Origin: Mesostigma viride | Taxonomy: Eukaryota; Streptophyta; Mesostigmatophyceae; Mesostigmatales; Mesostigmataceae | DNA: 64,000 nucleotides | Reading direction: 5' to 3' | Assembly (NCBI GenBank): GCA_009746045.1 | Contig: RPFO01000312.1 | Span: forward strand, 4,588,976 to 4,652,975 | Shown here: positions 10,701 through 22,700 of the stretch, piece by piece | Numbering within the stretch: the stretch's first letter is position 1 | How the letters are laid out: every line of letters starts with the position of its first letter | Program-made: the position numbers and the translations under genes | The notes under the pieces: model-generated | Database searches by the model: none | The model's input: only the letters and a program-made list of their open reading frames with translations | What the model was told of the DNA's origin: nothing

Positions 10701-13700
10701 GTGATGGCCTTCAGCATTGCACATCACGGCTGGCCTATGGATAGCGTGGTTGTATCTCCTAGGTCATGTGGCCCAGTTTATTCTTCCTGACATGATGTGG
10801 ATGCTGGCGTCTGCGGTAAATGGAGAGCCGACTCCTGTAGCAAGCCTCTGGCACACATGGGTCGTCTGTCAAGCACTGGGTGATGGCCAGCATCGCTTTC
10901 ATCCTCACATCACATCATGCATGGGTGGAGATAGCGGCAGCTCGCCAGCCGGCATCACCACCGTCAGACCAGCACAGTGGCAGGAGAGCGGTGCTGCCCG
11001 GCATGGTAAAGGGCGGACGAATCGTCACCCCATGGCACGGTGGTAAAGGGCGGGCGGGTTACCACTCTGCCGAGCTGTTGTTAAAGGCAGAAAGGCCGTC
11101 ACCCAGTCTCGCCACAGTCGTGGTTACCATATTCAGAGTTGTTCCCCTTCCTTTCCTGTGTACTGTTTTCTGTCCATGATCTGCAACCCCCTGGTTTACC
11201 ACAGGACGCCTCCACGCCACTCCACCTGGCAGCCTCGGCCGGGCATCTGGAGGTTGTGCGTTTCCTGGTCTCACAAGGCGGCGACCTCCGGCTAGAGGAC
11301 AAGGTGATTCTTCGCATGTGGCTGCACGCATTCTCGCCACCTGGCATGTGCTCTGCCTCAGGTGGTTTGGCAACATGAAGACTCCCTGCCTTTACTGTGT
11401 TTTGTCGTTGTTTGAAGACAAATGAGAAGGAAGGTGGAAGGGTTGGGCTGCAATAACATCAGTATTTGTTTTCGAAGCCGTGACTCCATGTGTGGTGATG
11501 GCTGTATGTCTCAGCCCCACATCGGGGCCAGACCATACCCTGTGCTCTTGCAGGATCGGAATGTTGAGCCTTTCATAGGTACGGCTGCCATAGCTTTACA
11601 ACCAAAATAAGCTGCGTGTGCTTTGACACGGTTGACCTTCCTACTTGTCATAAACAACACCCTTGTCTGCTATCCTTGCCACAAGGTTCCCCCCTCTACT
11701 TGTCATAAACAACACCCTTGTCTGCTATCCTTGCCACAAGGTTCCCCCTCTACTTGTCATAAACAACACCCTTGTCTGCTATCCTTGCCACAAGGTTCCC
11801 CCCTCTACTTGTCATAAACAACACCCTTGTCTGCTATCCTTGCCACAAGGTTCCCCCCTCTACTTGTCATAAACAACACCCTTGTCTGCTATCCTTGCCA
11901 CAAGGTTCCCCCTCTACTTGTCATAAACAACACCCTTGTCTGCTATCCTTGCCACAAGGTTCCCCCCTCTACTTGTCATAAACAACACCCTTGTCTGCTA
12001 TCCTTGCCACAAGGTTCCCCCCTCTACTGACCCGATTATTCCTCCTCCTGGGTGCGCCCACCTTCTTGCCGGACCATGCTTTCATGTGCACACCCCAACC
12101 CCATTGTGCCGGACCATGCTTTCATGTGCACATCCCCGCCCCTTTGTGCCGGACCATCCTGTCATGTGTACGTCCTCGCCCCTTTGTGCCGGACCATCAT
12201 GTCATGTGTGCGTCCTCGCCCCTTTGTGCCGGACCATCCTTTCATGCACGCGCCCCCGCCCCTTTGTGCCGGACCATCCTTTTGTGCACACGCCCCCCCC
12301 CCTTTGTGCCGGACCAGAACGAACAAAACCCGCTGCGGCGCGCGGCGGAGGGCGGCCACGTGGAGGTGGCGTGCTACCTGCTGGAGGCGGATCCCAGTGC
12401 AGACCTGTGCCGGCCCTCGGGGCAGGTGAGGCAGGCGTCGCAACGCCTGGCACCTCCCATGCGCACCAGCGGGGGCACGTTGTACTGGGCTTGGCTGACC
12501 AGGCGCCAAACACGGTGCTCTTGTCACGTATTCGCTGCAGGTGGTAGTACCATGATGCGTGCCCCCCGTGAACAGTTCTGTGTCCTCCGTCTTTGCTGCA
12601 GGTGGTAGTACCATGATGAGTGCCCCCCGTGAACAGTTCTGTGTCCTCCGTCTTTGCTGCAGGTGGTAGTACCATGATGAGTGCCCCCCGTGAACAGTTC
12701 TGTGTCCTCCGTCTTTGCTGCAGGTGGTAGTACCATGATGAGTGCCCCCCGTGAACAGTTCTGTGTCCTCCGTCTTTGCTGCAGGTGGTAGTACCATGAT
12801 GAGTGCCCCCCGTGAACAGTTCTGTGTCCTCCGTCTTTGCTGCAGGTGGTAGTACCATGATGAGTGCCCCCCGTGAACAGTTCTGTGTCCTCCGTCTTTG
12901 CTGCAGGTGGTAGTACCATGATGAGTGCCCCCCGTGAACAGTTCTGTGTCCTCCGTCTTTGCTGCAGGTGGTAGTACCATGATGAGTGCCCCCCGTGAAC
13001 AGTTCTGTGTCCTCCGTCTTTGCTGCAGGTGGTAGTACCATGATGAGTGCCCCCCGTGAACAGTTCTGTGTCCTCCGTCTTTGCTGCAGGTGGTAGTACC
13101 ATGATGAGTGCCCCCCGTGAACAGTTCTGTGTCCTCCGTCTTTGCTGCAGGTGGTAGTACCATGATGAGTGCCCCCCGTGAACAGTTCTGTGTCCTCCGT
13201 CTTTGCTGCAGGTGGTAGTACCATGATGAGTGCCCCCCGTGAACAGTTCTGTGTCCTCCGTCTTTGCTGCAGGTGGTAGTACCATGATGAGTGCCCCCCG
13301 TGAACAGTTCTGTGTCCTCCGTCTTTGCTGCAGGTGGTAGTACCATGATGAGTGCCCCCCGTGAACAGTTCTGTGTCCTCCGTCTTTGCTGCAGGTGGTA
13401 GTACCATGATGAGTGCCCCCCGTGAACAGTTCTGTGTCCTCCGTCTTTGCTGCAGGTGGTAGTACCATGATGAGTGCCCCCCGTGAACAGTTCTGTGTCC
13501 TCCGTCTTTGCTGCAGGTGGTAGTACCATGATGAGTGCCCCCCGTGAACAGTTCTGTGTCCTCCGTCTTTGCTGCAGGTGGTAGTACCATGATGAGTGCC
13601 CCCCGTGAACAGTTCTGTGTCCTCCGTCTTTGCTGCAGGTGGTAGTACCATGATGAGTGCCCCCCGTGAACAGTTCTGTGTCCTCCGTCTTTGCTGCAGG

Positions 13701-16700
13701 TGGTAGTACCATGATGAGTGCCCCCCGTGAACAGTTCTGTGTCCTCCGTCTTTGCTGCAGGTGGTAGTACCATGATGAGTGCCCCCCGTGAACAGTTCTG
13801 TGTCCTCCGTCTTTGCTGCAGGTGGTAGTACCATGATGAGTGCCCCCCGTGAACAGTTCTGTGTCCTCCGTCTTTGCTGCAGGTGGTAGTACCATGATGA
13901 GTGCCCCCCGTGAACAGTTCTGTGTCCTCCGTCTTTGCTGCAGGTGGTAGTACCATGATGAGTGCCCCCCGTGAACAGTTCTGTGTCCTCCGTCTTTGCT
14001 GCAGGTGGTAGTACCATGATGAGTGCCCCCCGTGAACAGTTCTGTGTCCTCCGTCTTTGCTGCAGGTGGTAGTACCATGATGAGTGCCCCCCGTGAACAG
14101 TTCTGTGTCCTCCGTCTTTGCTGCAGGTGGTAGTACCATGATGAGTGCCCCCCGTGAACAGTTCTGTGTCCTCCGTCTTTGCTGCAGGTGGTAGTACCAT
14201 GATGAGTGCCCCCCGTGAACAGTTCTGTGTCCTCCGTCTTTGCTGCAGGTGGTAGTACCATGATGAGTGCCCCCCGTGAACAGTTCTGTGTCCTCCGTCT
14301 TTGCTGCAGGTGGTAGTACCATGATGAGTGCCCCCCGTGAACAGTTCTGTGTCCTCCGTCTTTGCTGCAGGTGGTAGTACCATGATGAGTGCCCCCCGTG
14401 AACAGTTCTGTGTCCTCCGTCTTTGCTGCAGGTGGTAGTACCATGATGAGTGCCCCCCGTGAACAGTTCTGTGTCCTCCGTCTTTGCTGCAGGTGGTAGT
14501 ACCATGATGAGTGCCCCCCGTGAACAGTTCTGTGTCCTCCGTCTTTGCTGCAGGTGGTAGTACCATGATGAGTGCCCCCCGTGAACAGTTCTGTGTCCTC
14601 CGTCTTTGCTGCAGGTGGTAGTACCATGATGAGTGCCCCCCGTGAACAGTTCTGTGTCCTCCGTCTTTGCTGCAGGTGGTAGTACCATGATGAGTGCCCC
14701 CCGTGAACAGTTCTGTGTCCTCCGTCTTTGCTGCAGGTGGTAGTACCATGATGAGTGCCCCCCGTGAACAGTTCTGTGTCCTCCGTCTTTGCTGCAGGTG
14801 GTAGTACCATGATGAGTGCCCCCCGTGAACAGTTCTGTGTCCTCCGTCTTTGCTGCAGGTGGTAGTACCATGATGAGTGCCCCCCGTGAACAGTTCTGTG
14901 TCCTCCGTCTTTGCTGCAGGTGGTAGTACCATGATGAGTGCCCCCCGTGAACAGTTCTGTGTCCTCCGTCTTTGCTGCAGGTGGTAGTACCATGATGAGT
15001 GCCCCCCGTGAACAGTTCTGTGTCCTCCGTCTTTGCTGCAGGTGGTAGTACCATGATGAGTGCCCCCCGTGAACAGTTCTGTGTCCTCCGTCTTTGCTGC
15101 AGGTGGTAGTACCATGATGAGTGCCCCCCGTGAACAGTTCTGTGTCCTCCGTCTTTGCTGCAGGTGGTAGTACCATGATGAGTGCCCCCCGTGAACAGTT
15201 CTGTGTCCTCCGTCTTTGCTGCAGGTGGTAGTACCATGATGAGTGCCCCCCGTGAACAGTTCTGTGTCCTCCGTCTTTGCTGCAGGTGGTAGTACCATGA
15301 TGAGTGCCCCCCGTGAACAGTTCTGTGTCCTCCGTCTTTGCTGCAGGTGGTAGTACCATGATGAGTGCCCCCCGTGAACAGTTCTGTGTCCTCCGTCTTT
15401 GCTGCAGGTGGTAGTACCATGATGAGTGCCCCCCGTGAACAGTTCTGTGTCCTCCGTCTTTGCTGCAGGTGGTAGTACCATGATGAGTGCCCCCCGTGAA
15501 CAGTTCTGTGTCCTCCGTCTTTGCTGCAGGTGGTAGTACCATGATGAGTGCCCCCCGTGAACAGTTCTGTGTCCTCCGTCTTTGCTGCAGGTGGTAGTAC
15601 CATGATGAGTGCCCCCCGTGAACAGTTCTGTGTCCTCCGTCTTTGCTGCAGGTGGTAGTACCATGATGAGTGCCCCCCGTGAACAGTTCTGTGTCCTCCG
15701 TCTTTGCTGCAGGTGGTAGTACCATGATGAGTGCCCCCCGTGAACAGTTCTGTGTCCTCCGTCTTTGCTGCAGGTGGTAGTACCATGATGAGTGCCCCCC
15801 GTGAACAGTTCTGTGTCCTCCGTCTTTGCTGCAGGTGGTAGTACCATGATGAGTGCCCCCCGTGAACAGTTCTGTGTCCTCCGTCTTTGCTGCAGGTGGT
15901 AGTACCATGATGAGTGCCCCCCGTGAACAGTTCTGTGTCCTCCGTCTTTGCTGCAGGTGGTAGTACCATGATGAGTGCCCCCCGTGAACAGTTCTGTGTC
16001 CTCCGTCTTTGCTGCAGGTGGTAGTACCATGATGAGTGCCCCCCGTGAACAGTTCTGTGTCCTCCGTCTTTGCTGCAGGTGGTAGTACCATGATGAGTGC
16101 CCCCCGTGAACAGTTCTGTGTCCTCCGTCTTTGCTGCAGGTGGTAGTACCATGATGAGTGCCCCCCGTGAACAGTTCTGTGTCCTCCGTCTTTGCTGCAG
16201 GTGGTAGTACCATGATGAGTGCCCCCCGTGAACAGTTCTGTGTCCTCCGTCTTTGCTGCAGGTGGTAGTACCATGATGAGTGCCCCCCGTGAACAGTTCT
16301 GTGTCCTCCGTCTTTGCTGCAGGTGGTAGTACCATGATGAGTGCCCCCCGTGAACAGTTCTGTGTCCTCCGTCTTTGCTGCAGGTGGTAGTACCATGATG
16401 AGTGCCCCCCGTGAACAGTTCTGTGTCCTCCGTCTTTGCTGCAGGTGGTAGTACCATGATGAGTGCCCCCCGTGAACAGTTCTGTGTCCTCCGTCTTTGC
16501 TGCAGGTGGTAGTACCATGATGAGTGCCCCCCGTGAACAGTTCTGTGTCCTCCGTCTTTGCTGCAGGTGGTAGTACCATGATGAGTGCCCCCCGTGAACA
16601 GTTCTGTGTCCTCCGTCTTTGCTGCAGGTGGTAGTACCATGATGAGTGCCCCCCGTGAACAGTTCTGTGTCCTCCGTCTTTGCTGCAGGTGGTAGTACCA

Positions 16701-19700
16701 TGATGAGTGCCCCCCGTGAACAGTTCTGTGTCCTCCGTCTTTGCTGCAGGTGGTAGTACCATGATGAGTGCCCCCCGTGAACAGTTCTGTGTCCTCCGTC
16801 TTTGCTGCAGGTGGTAGTACCATGATGAGTGCCCCCCGTGAACAGTTCTGTGTCCTCCGTCTTTGCTGCAGGTGGTAGTACCATGATGAGTGCCCCCCGT
16901 GAACAGTTCTGTGTCCTCCGTCTTTGCTGCAGGTGGTAGTACCATGATGAGTGCCCCCCGTGAACAGTTCTGTGTCCTCCGTCTTTGCTGCAGGTGGTAG
17001 TACCATGATGAGTGCCCCCCGTGAACAGTTCTGTGTCCTCCGTCTTTGCTGCAGGTGGTAGTACCATGATGAGTGCCCCCCGTGAACAGTTCTGTGTCCT
17101 CCGTCTTTGCTGCAGGTGGTAGTACCATGATGAGTGCCCCCCGTGAACAGTTCTGTGTCCTCCGTCTTTGCTGCAGGTGGTAGTACCATGATGAGTGCCC
17201 CCCGTGAACAGTTCTGTGTCCTCCGTCTTTGCTGCAGGTGGTAGTACCATGATGAGTGCCCCCCGTGAACAGTTCTGTGTCCTCCGTCTTTGCTGCAGGT
17301 GGTAGTACCATGATGAGTGCCCCCCGTGAACAGTTCTGTGTCCTCCGTCTTTGCTGCAGGTGGTAGTACCATGATGAGTGCCCCCCGTGAACAGTTCTGT
17401 GTCCTCCGTCTTTGCTGCAGGTGGTAGTACCATGATGAGTGCCCCCCGTGAACAGTTCTGTGTCCTCCGTCTTTGCTGCAGGTGGTAGTACCATGATGAG
17501 TGCCCCCCGTGAACAGTTCTGTGTCCTCCGTCTTTGCTGCAGGTGGTAGTACCATGATGAGTGCCCCCCGTGAACAGTTCTGTGTCCTCCGTCTTTGCTG
17601 CAGGTGGTAGTACCATGATGAGTGCCCCCCGTGAACAGTTCTGTGTCCTCCGTCTTTGCTGCAGGTGGTAGTACCATGATGAGTGCCCCCCGTGAACAGT
17701 TCTGTGTCCTCCGTCTTTGCTGCAGGTGGTAGTACCATGATGAGTGCCCCCCGTGAACAGTTCTGTGTCCTCCGTCTTTGCTGCAGGTGGTAGTACCATG
17801 ATGAGTGCCCCCCGTGAACAGTTCTGTGTCCTCCGTCTTTGCTGCAGGTGGTAGTACCATGATGAGTGCCCCCCGTGAACAGTTCTGTGTCCTCCGTCTT
17901 TGCTGCAGGTGGTAGTACCATGATGAGTGCCCCCCGTGAACAGTTCTGTGTCCTCCGTCTTTGCTGCAGGTGGTAGTACCATGATGAGTGCCCCCCGTGA
18001 ACAGTTCTGTGTCCTCCGTCTTTGCTGCAGGTGGTAGTACCATGATGAGTGCCCCCCGTGAACAGTTCTGTGTCCTCCGTCTTTGCTGCAGGTGGTAGTA
18101 CCATGATGAGTGCCCCCCGTGAACAGTTCTGTGTCCTCCGTCTTTGCTGCAGGTGGTAGTACCATGATGAGTGCCCCCCGTGAACAGTTCTGTGTCCTCC
18201 GTCTTTGCTGCAGGTGGTAGTACCATGATGAGTGCCCCCCGTGAACAGTTCTGTGTCCTCCGTCTTTGCTGCAGGTGGTAGTACCATGATGAGTGCCCCC
18301 CGTGAACAGTTCTGTGTCCTCCGTCTTTGCTGCAGGTGGTAGTACCATGATGAGTGCCCCCCGTGAACAGTTCTGTGTCCTCCGTCTTTGCTGCAGGTGG
18401 TAGTACCATGATGAGTGCCCCCCGTGAACAGTTCTGTGTCCTCCGTCTTTGCTGCAGGTGGTAGTACCATGATGAGTGCCCCCCGTGAACAGTTCTGTGT
18501 CCTCCGTCTTTGCTGCAGGTGGTAGTACCATGATGAGTGCCCCCCGTGAACAGTTCTGTGTCCTCCGTCTTTGCTGCAGGTGGTAGTACCATGATGAGTG
18601 CCCCCCGTGAACAGTTCTGTGTCCTCCGTCTTTGCTGCAGGTGGTAGTACCATGATGAGTGCCCCCCGTGAACAGTTCTGTGTCCTCCGTCTTTGCTGCA
18701 GGTGGTAGTACCATGATGAGTGCCCCCCGTGAACAGTTCTGTGTCCTCCGTCTTTGCTGCAGGTGGTAGTACCATGATGAGTGCCCCCCGTGAACAGTTC
18801 TGTGTCCTCCGTCTTTGCTGCAGGTGGTAGTACCATGATGAGTGCCCCCCGTGAACAGTTCTGTGTCCTCCGTCTTTGCTGCAGGTGGTAGTACCATGAT
18901 GAGTGCCCCCCGTGAACAGTTCTGTGTCCTCCGTCTTTGCTGCAGGTGGTAGTACCATGATGAGTGCCCCCCGTGAACAGTTCTGTGTCCTCCGTCTTTG
19001 CTGCAGGTGGTAGTACCATGATGAGTGCCCCCCGTGAACAGTTCTGTGTCCTCCGTCTTTGCTGCAGGTGGTAGTACCATGATGAGTGCCCCCCGTGAAC
19101 AGTTCTGTGTCCTCCGTCTTTGCTGCAGGTGGTAGTACCATGATGAGTGCCCCCCGTGAACAGTTCTGTGTCCTCCGTCTTTGCTGCAGGTGGTAGTACC
19201 ATGATGAGTGCCCCCCGTGAACAGTTCTGTGTCCTCCGTCTTTGCTGCAGGTGGTAGTACCATGATGAGTGCCCCCCGTGAACAGTTCTGTGTCCTCCGT
19301 CTTTGCTGCAGGTGGTAGTACCATGATGAGTGCCCCCCGTGAACAGTTCTGTGTCCTCCGTCTTTGCTGCAGGTGGTAGTACCATGATGAGTGCCCCCCG
19401 TGAACAGTTCTGTGTCCTCCGTCTTTGCTGCAGGTGGTAGTACCATGATGAGTGCCCCCCGTGAACAGTTCTGTGTCCTCCGTCTTTGCTGCAGGTGGTA
19501 GTACCATGATGAGTGCCCCCCGTGAACAGTTCTGTGTCCTCCGTCTTTGCTGCAGGTGGTAGTACCATGATGAGTGCCCCCCGTGAACAGTTCTGTGTCC
19601 TCCGTCTTTGCTGCAGGTGGTAGTACCATGATGAGTGCCCCCCGTGAACAGTTCTGTGTCCTCCGTCTTTGCTGCAGGTGGTAGTACCATGATGAGTGCC

Positions 19701-22700
19701 CCCCGTGAACAGTTCTGTGTCCTCCGTCTTTGCTGCAGGTGGTAGTACCATGATGAGTGCCCCCCGTGAACAGTTCTGTGTCCTCCGTCTTTGCTGCAGG
19801 TGGTAGTACCATGATGAGTGCCCCCCGTGAACAGTTCTGTGTCCTCCGTCTTTGCTGCAGGTGGTAGTACCATGATGAGTGCCCCCCGTGAACAGTTCTG
19901 TGTCCTCCGTCTTTGCTGCAGGTGGTAGTACCATGATGAGTGCCCCCCGTGAACAGTTCTGTGTCCTCCGTCTTTGCTGCAGGTGGTAGTACCATGATGA
20001 GTGCCCCCCGTGAACAGTTCTGTGTCCTCCGTCTTTGCTGCAGGTGGTAGTACCATGATGAGTGCCCCCCGTGAACAGTTCTGTGTCCTCCGTCTTTGCT
20101 GCAGGTGGTAGTACCATGATGAGTGCCCCCCGTGAACAGTTCTGTGTCCTCCGTCTTTGCTGCAGGTGGTAGTACCATGATGAGTGCCCCCCGTGAACAG
20201 TTCTGTGTCCTCCGTCTTTGCTGCAGGTGGTAGTACCATGATGAGTGCCCCCCGTGAACAGTTCTGTGTCCTCCGTCTTTGCTGCAGGTGGTAGTACCAT
20301 GATGAGTGCCCCCCGTGAACAGTTCTGTGTCCTCCGTCTTTGCTGCAGGTGGTAGTACCATGATGAGTGCCCCCCGTGAACAGTTCTGTGTCCTCCGTCT
20401 TTGCTGCAGGTGGTAGTACCATGATGAGTGCCCCCCGTGAACAGTTCTGTGTCCTCCGTCTTTGCTGCAGGTGGTAGTACCATGATGAGTGCCCCCCGTG
20501 AACAGTTCTGTGTCCTCCGTCTTTGCTGCAGGTGGTAGTACCATGATGAGTGCCCCCCGTGAACAGTTCTGTGTCCTCCGTCTTTGCTGCAGGTGGTAGT
20601 ACCATGATGAGTGCCCCCCGTGAACAGTTCTGTGTCCTCCGTCTTTGCTGCAGGTGGTAGTACCATGATGAGTGCCCCCCGTGAACAGTTCTGTGTCCTC
20701 CGTCTTTGCTGCAGGTGGTAGTACCATGATGAGTGCCCCCCGTGAACAGTTCTGTGTCCTCCGTCTTTGCTGCAGGTGGTAGTACCATGATGAGTGCCCC
20801 CCGTGAACAGTTCTGTGTCCTCCGTCTTTGCTGCAGGTGGTAGTACCATGATGAGTGCCCCCCGTGAACAGTTCTGTGTCCTCCGTCTTTGCTGCAGGTG
20901 GTAGTACCATGATGAGTGCCCCCCGTGAACAGTTCTGTGTCCTCCGTCTTTGCTGCAGGTGGTAGTACCATGATGAGTGCCCCCCGTGAACAGTTCTGTG
21001 TCCTCCGTCTTTGCTGCAGGTGGTAGTACCATGATGAGTGCCCCCCGTGAACAGTTCTGTGTCCTCCGTCTTTGCTGCAGGTGGTAGTACCATGATGAGT
21101 GCCCCCCGTGAACAGTTCTGTGTCCTCCGTCTTTGCTGCAGGTGGTAGTACCATGATGAGTGCCCCCCGTGAACAGTTCTGTGTCCTCCGTCTTTGCTGC
21201 AGGTGGTAGTACCATGATGAGTGCCCCCCGTGAACAGTTCTGTGTCCTCCGTCTTTGCTGCAGGTGGTAGTACCATGATGAGTGCCCCCCGTGAACAGTT
21301 CTGTGTCCTCCGTCTTTGCTGCAGGTGGTAGTACCATGATGAGTGCCCCCCGTGAACAGTTCTGTGTCCTCCGTCTTTGCTGCAGGTGGTAGTACCATGA
21401 TGAGTGCCCCCCGTGAACAGTTCTGTGTCCTCCGTCTTTGCTGCAGGTGGTAGTACCATGATGAGTGCCCCCCGTGAACAGTTCTGTGTCCTCCGTCTTT
21501 GCTGCAGGTGGTAGTACCATGATGAGTGCCCCCCGTGAACAGTTCTGTGTCCTCCGTCTTTGCTGCAGGTGGTAGTACCATGATGAGTGCCCCCCGTGAA
21601 CAGTTCTGTGTCCTCCGTCTTTGCTGCAGGTGGTAGTACCATGATGAGTGCCCCCCGTGAACAGTTCTGTGTCCTCCGTCTTTGCTGCAGGTGGTAGTAC
21701 CATGATGAGTGCCCCCCGTGAACAGTTCTGTGTCCTCCGTCTTTGCTGCAGGTGGTAGTACCATGATGAGTGCCCCCCGTGAACAGTTCTGTGTCCTCCG
21801 TCTTTGCTGCAGGTGGTAGTACCATGATGAGTGCCCCCCGTGAACAGTTCTGTGTCCTCCGTCTTTGCTGCAGGTGGTAGTACCATGATGAGTGCCCCCC
21901 GTGAACAGTTCTGTGTCCTCCGTCTTTGCTGCAGGTGGTAGTACCATGATGAGTGCCCCCCGTGAACAGTTCTGTGTCCTCCGTCTTTGCTGCAGGTGGT
22001 AGTACCATGATGAGTGCCCCCCGTGAACAGTTCTGTGTCCTCCGTCTTTGCTGCAGGTGGTAGTACCATGATGAGTGCCCCCCGTGAACAGTTCTGTGTC
22101 CTCCGTCTTTGCTGCAGGTGGTAGTACCATGATGAGTGCCCCCCGTGAACAGTTCTGTGTCCTCCGTCTTTGCTGCAGGTGGTAGTACCATGATGAGTGC
22201 CCCCCGTGAACAGTTCTGTGTCCTCCGTCTTTGCTGCAGGTGGTAGTACCATGATGAGTGCCCCCCGTGAACAGTTCTGTGTCCTCCGTCTTTGCTGCAG
22301 GTGGTAGTACCATGATGAGTGCCCCCCGTGAACAGTTCTGTGTCCTCCGTCTTTGCTGCAGGTGGTAGTACCATGATGAGTGCCCCCCGTGAACAGTTCT
22401 GTGTCCTCCGTCTTTGCTGCAGGTGGTAGTACCATGATGAGTGCCCCCCGTGAACAGTTCTGTGTCCTCCGTCTTTGCTGCAGGTGGTAGTACCATGATG
22501 AGTGCCCCCCGTGAACAGTTCTGTGTCCTCCGTCTTTGCTGCAGGTGGTAGTACCATGATGAGTGCCCCCCGTGAACAGTTCTGTGTCCTCCGTCTTTGC
22601 TGCAGGTGGTAGTACCATGATGAGTGCCCCCCGTGAACAGTTCTGTGTCCTCCGTCTTTGCTGCAGGTGGTAGTACCATGATGAGTGCCCCCCGTGAACA

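Noticed and set aside
11554-11578. 25-nt microexon between gcag and gtacgg
   Set aside because: Not a multiple of three; including it would break the frame between ankyrin exons 12 and 13, and it lacks an ankyrin signature.
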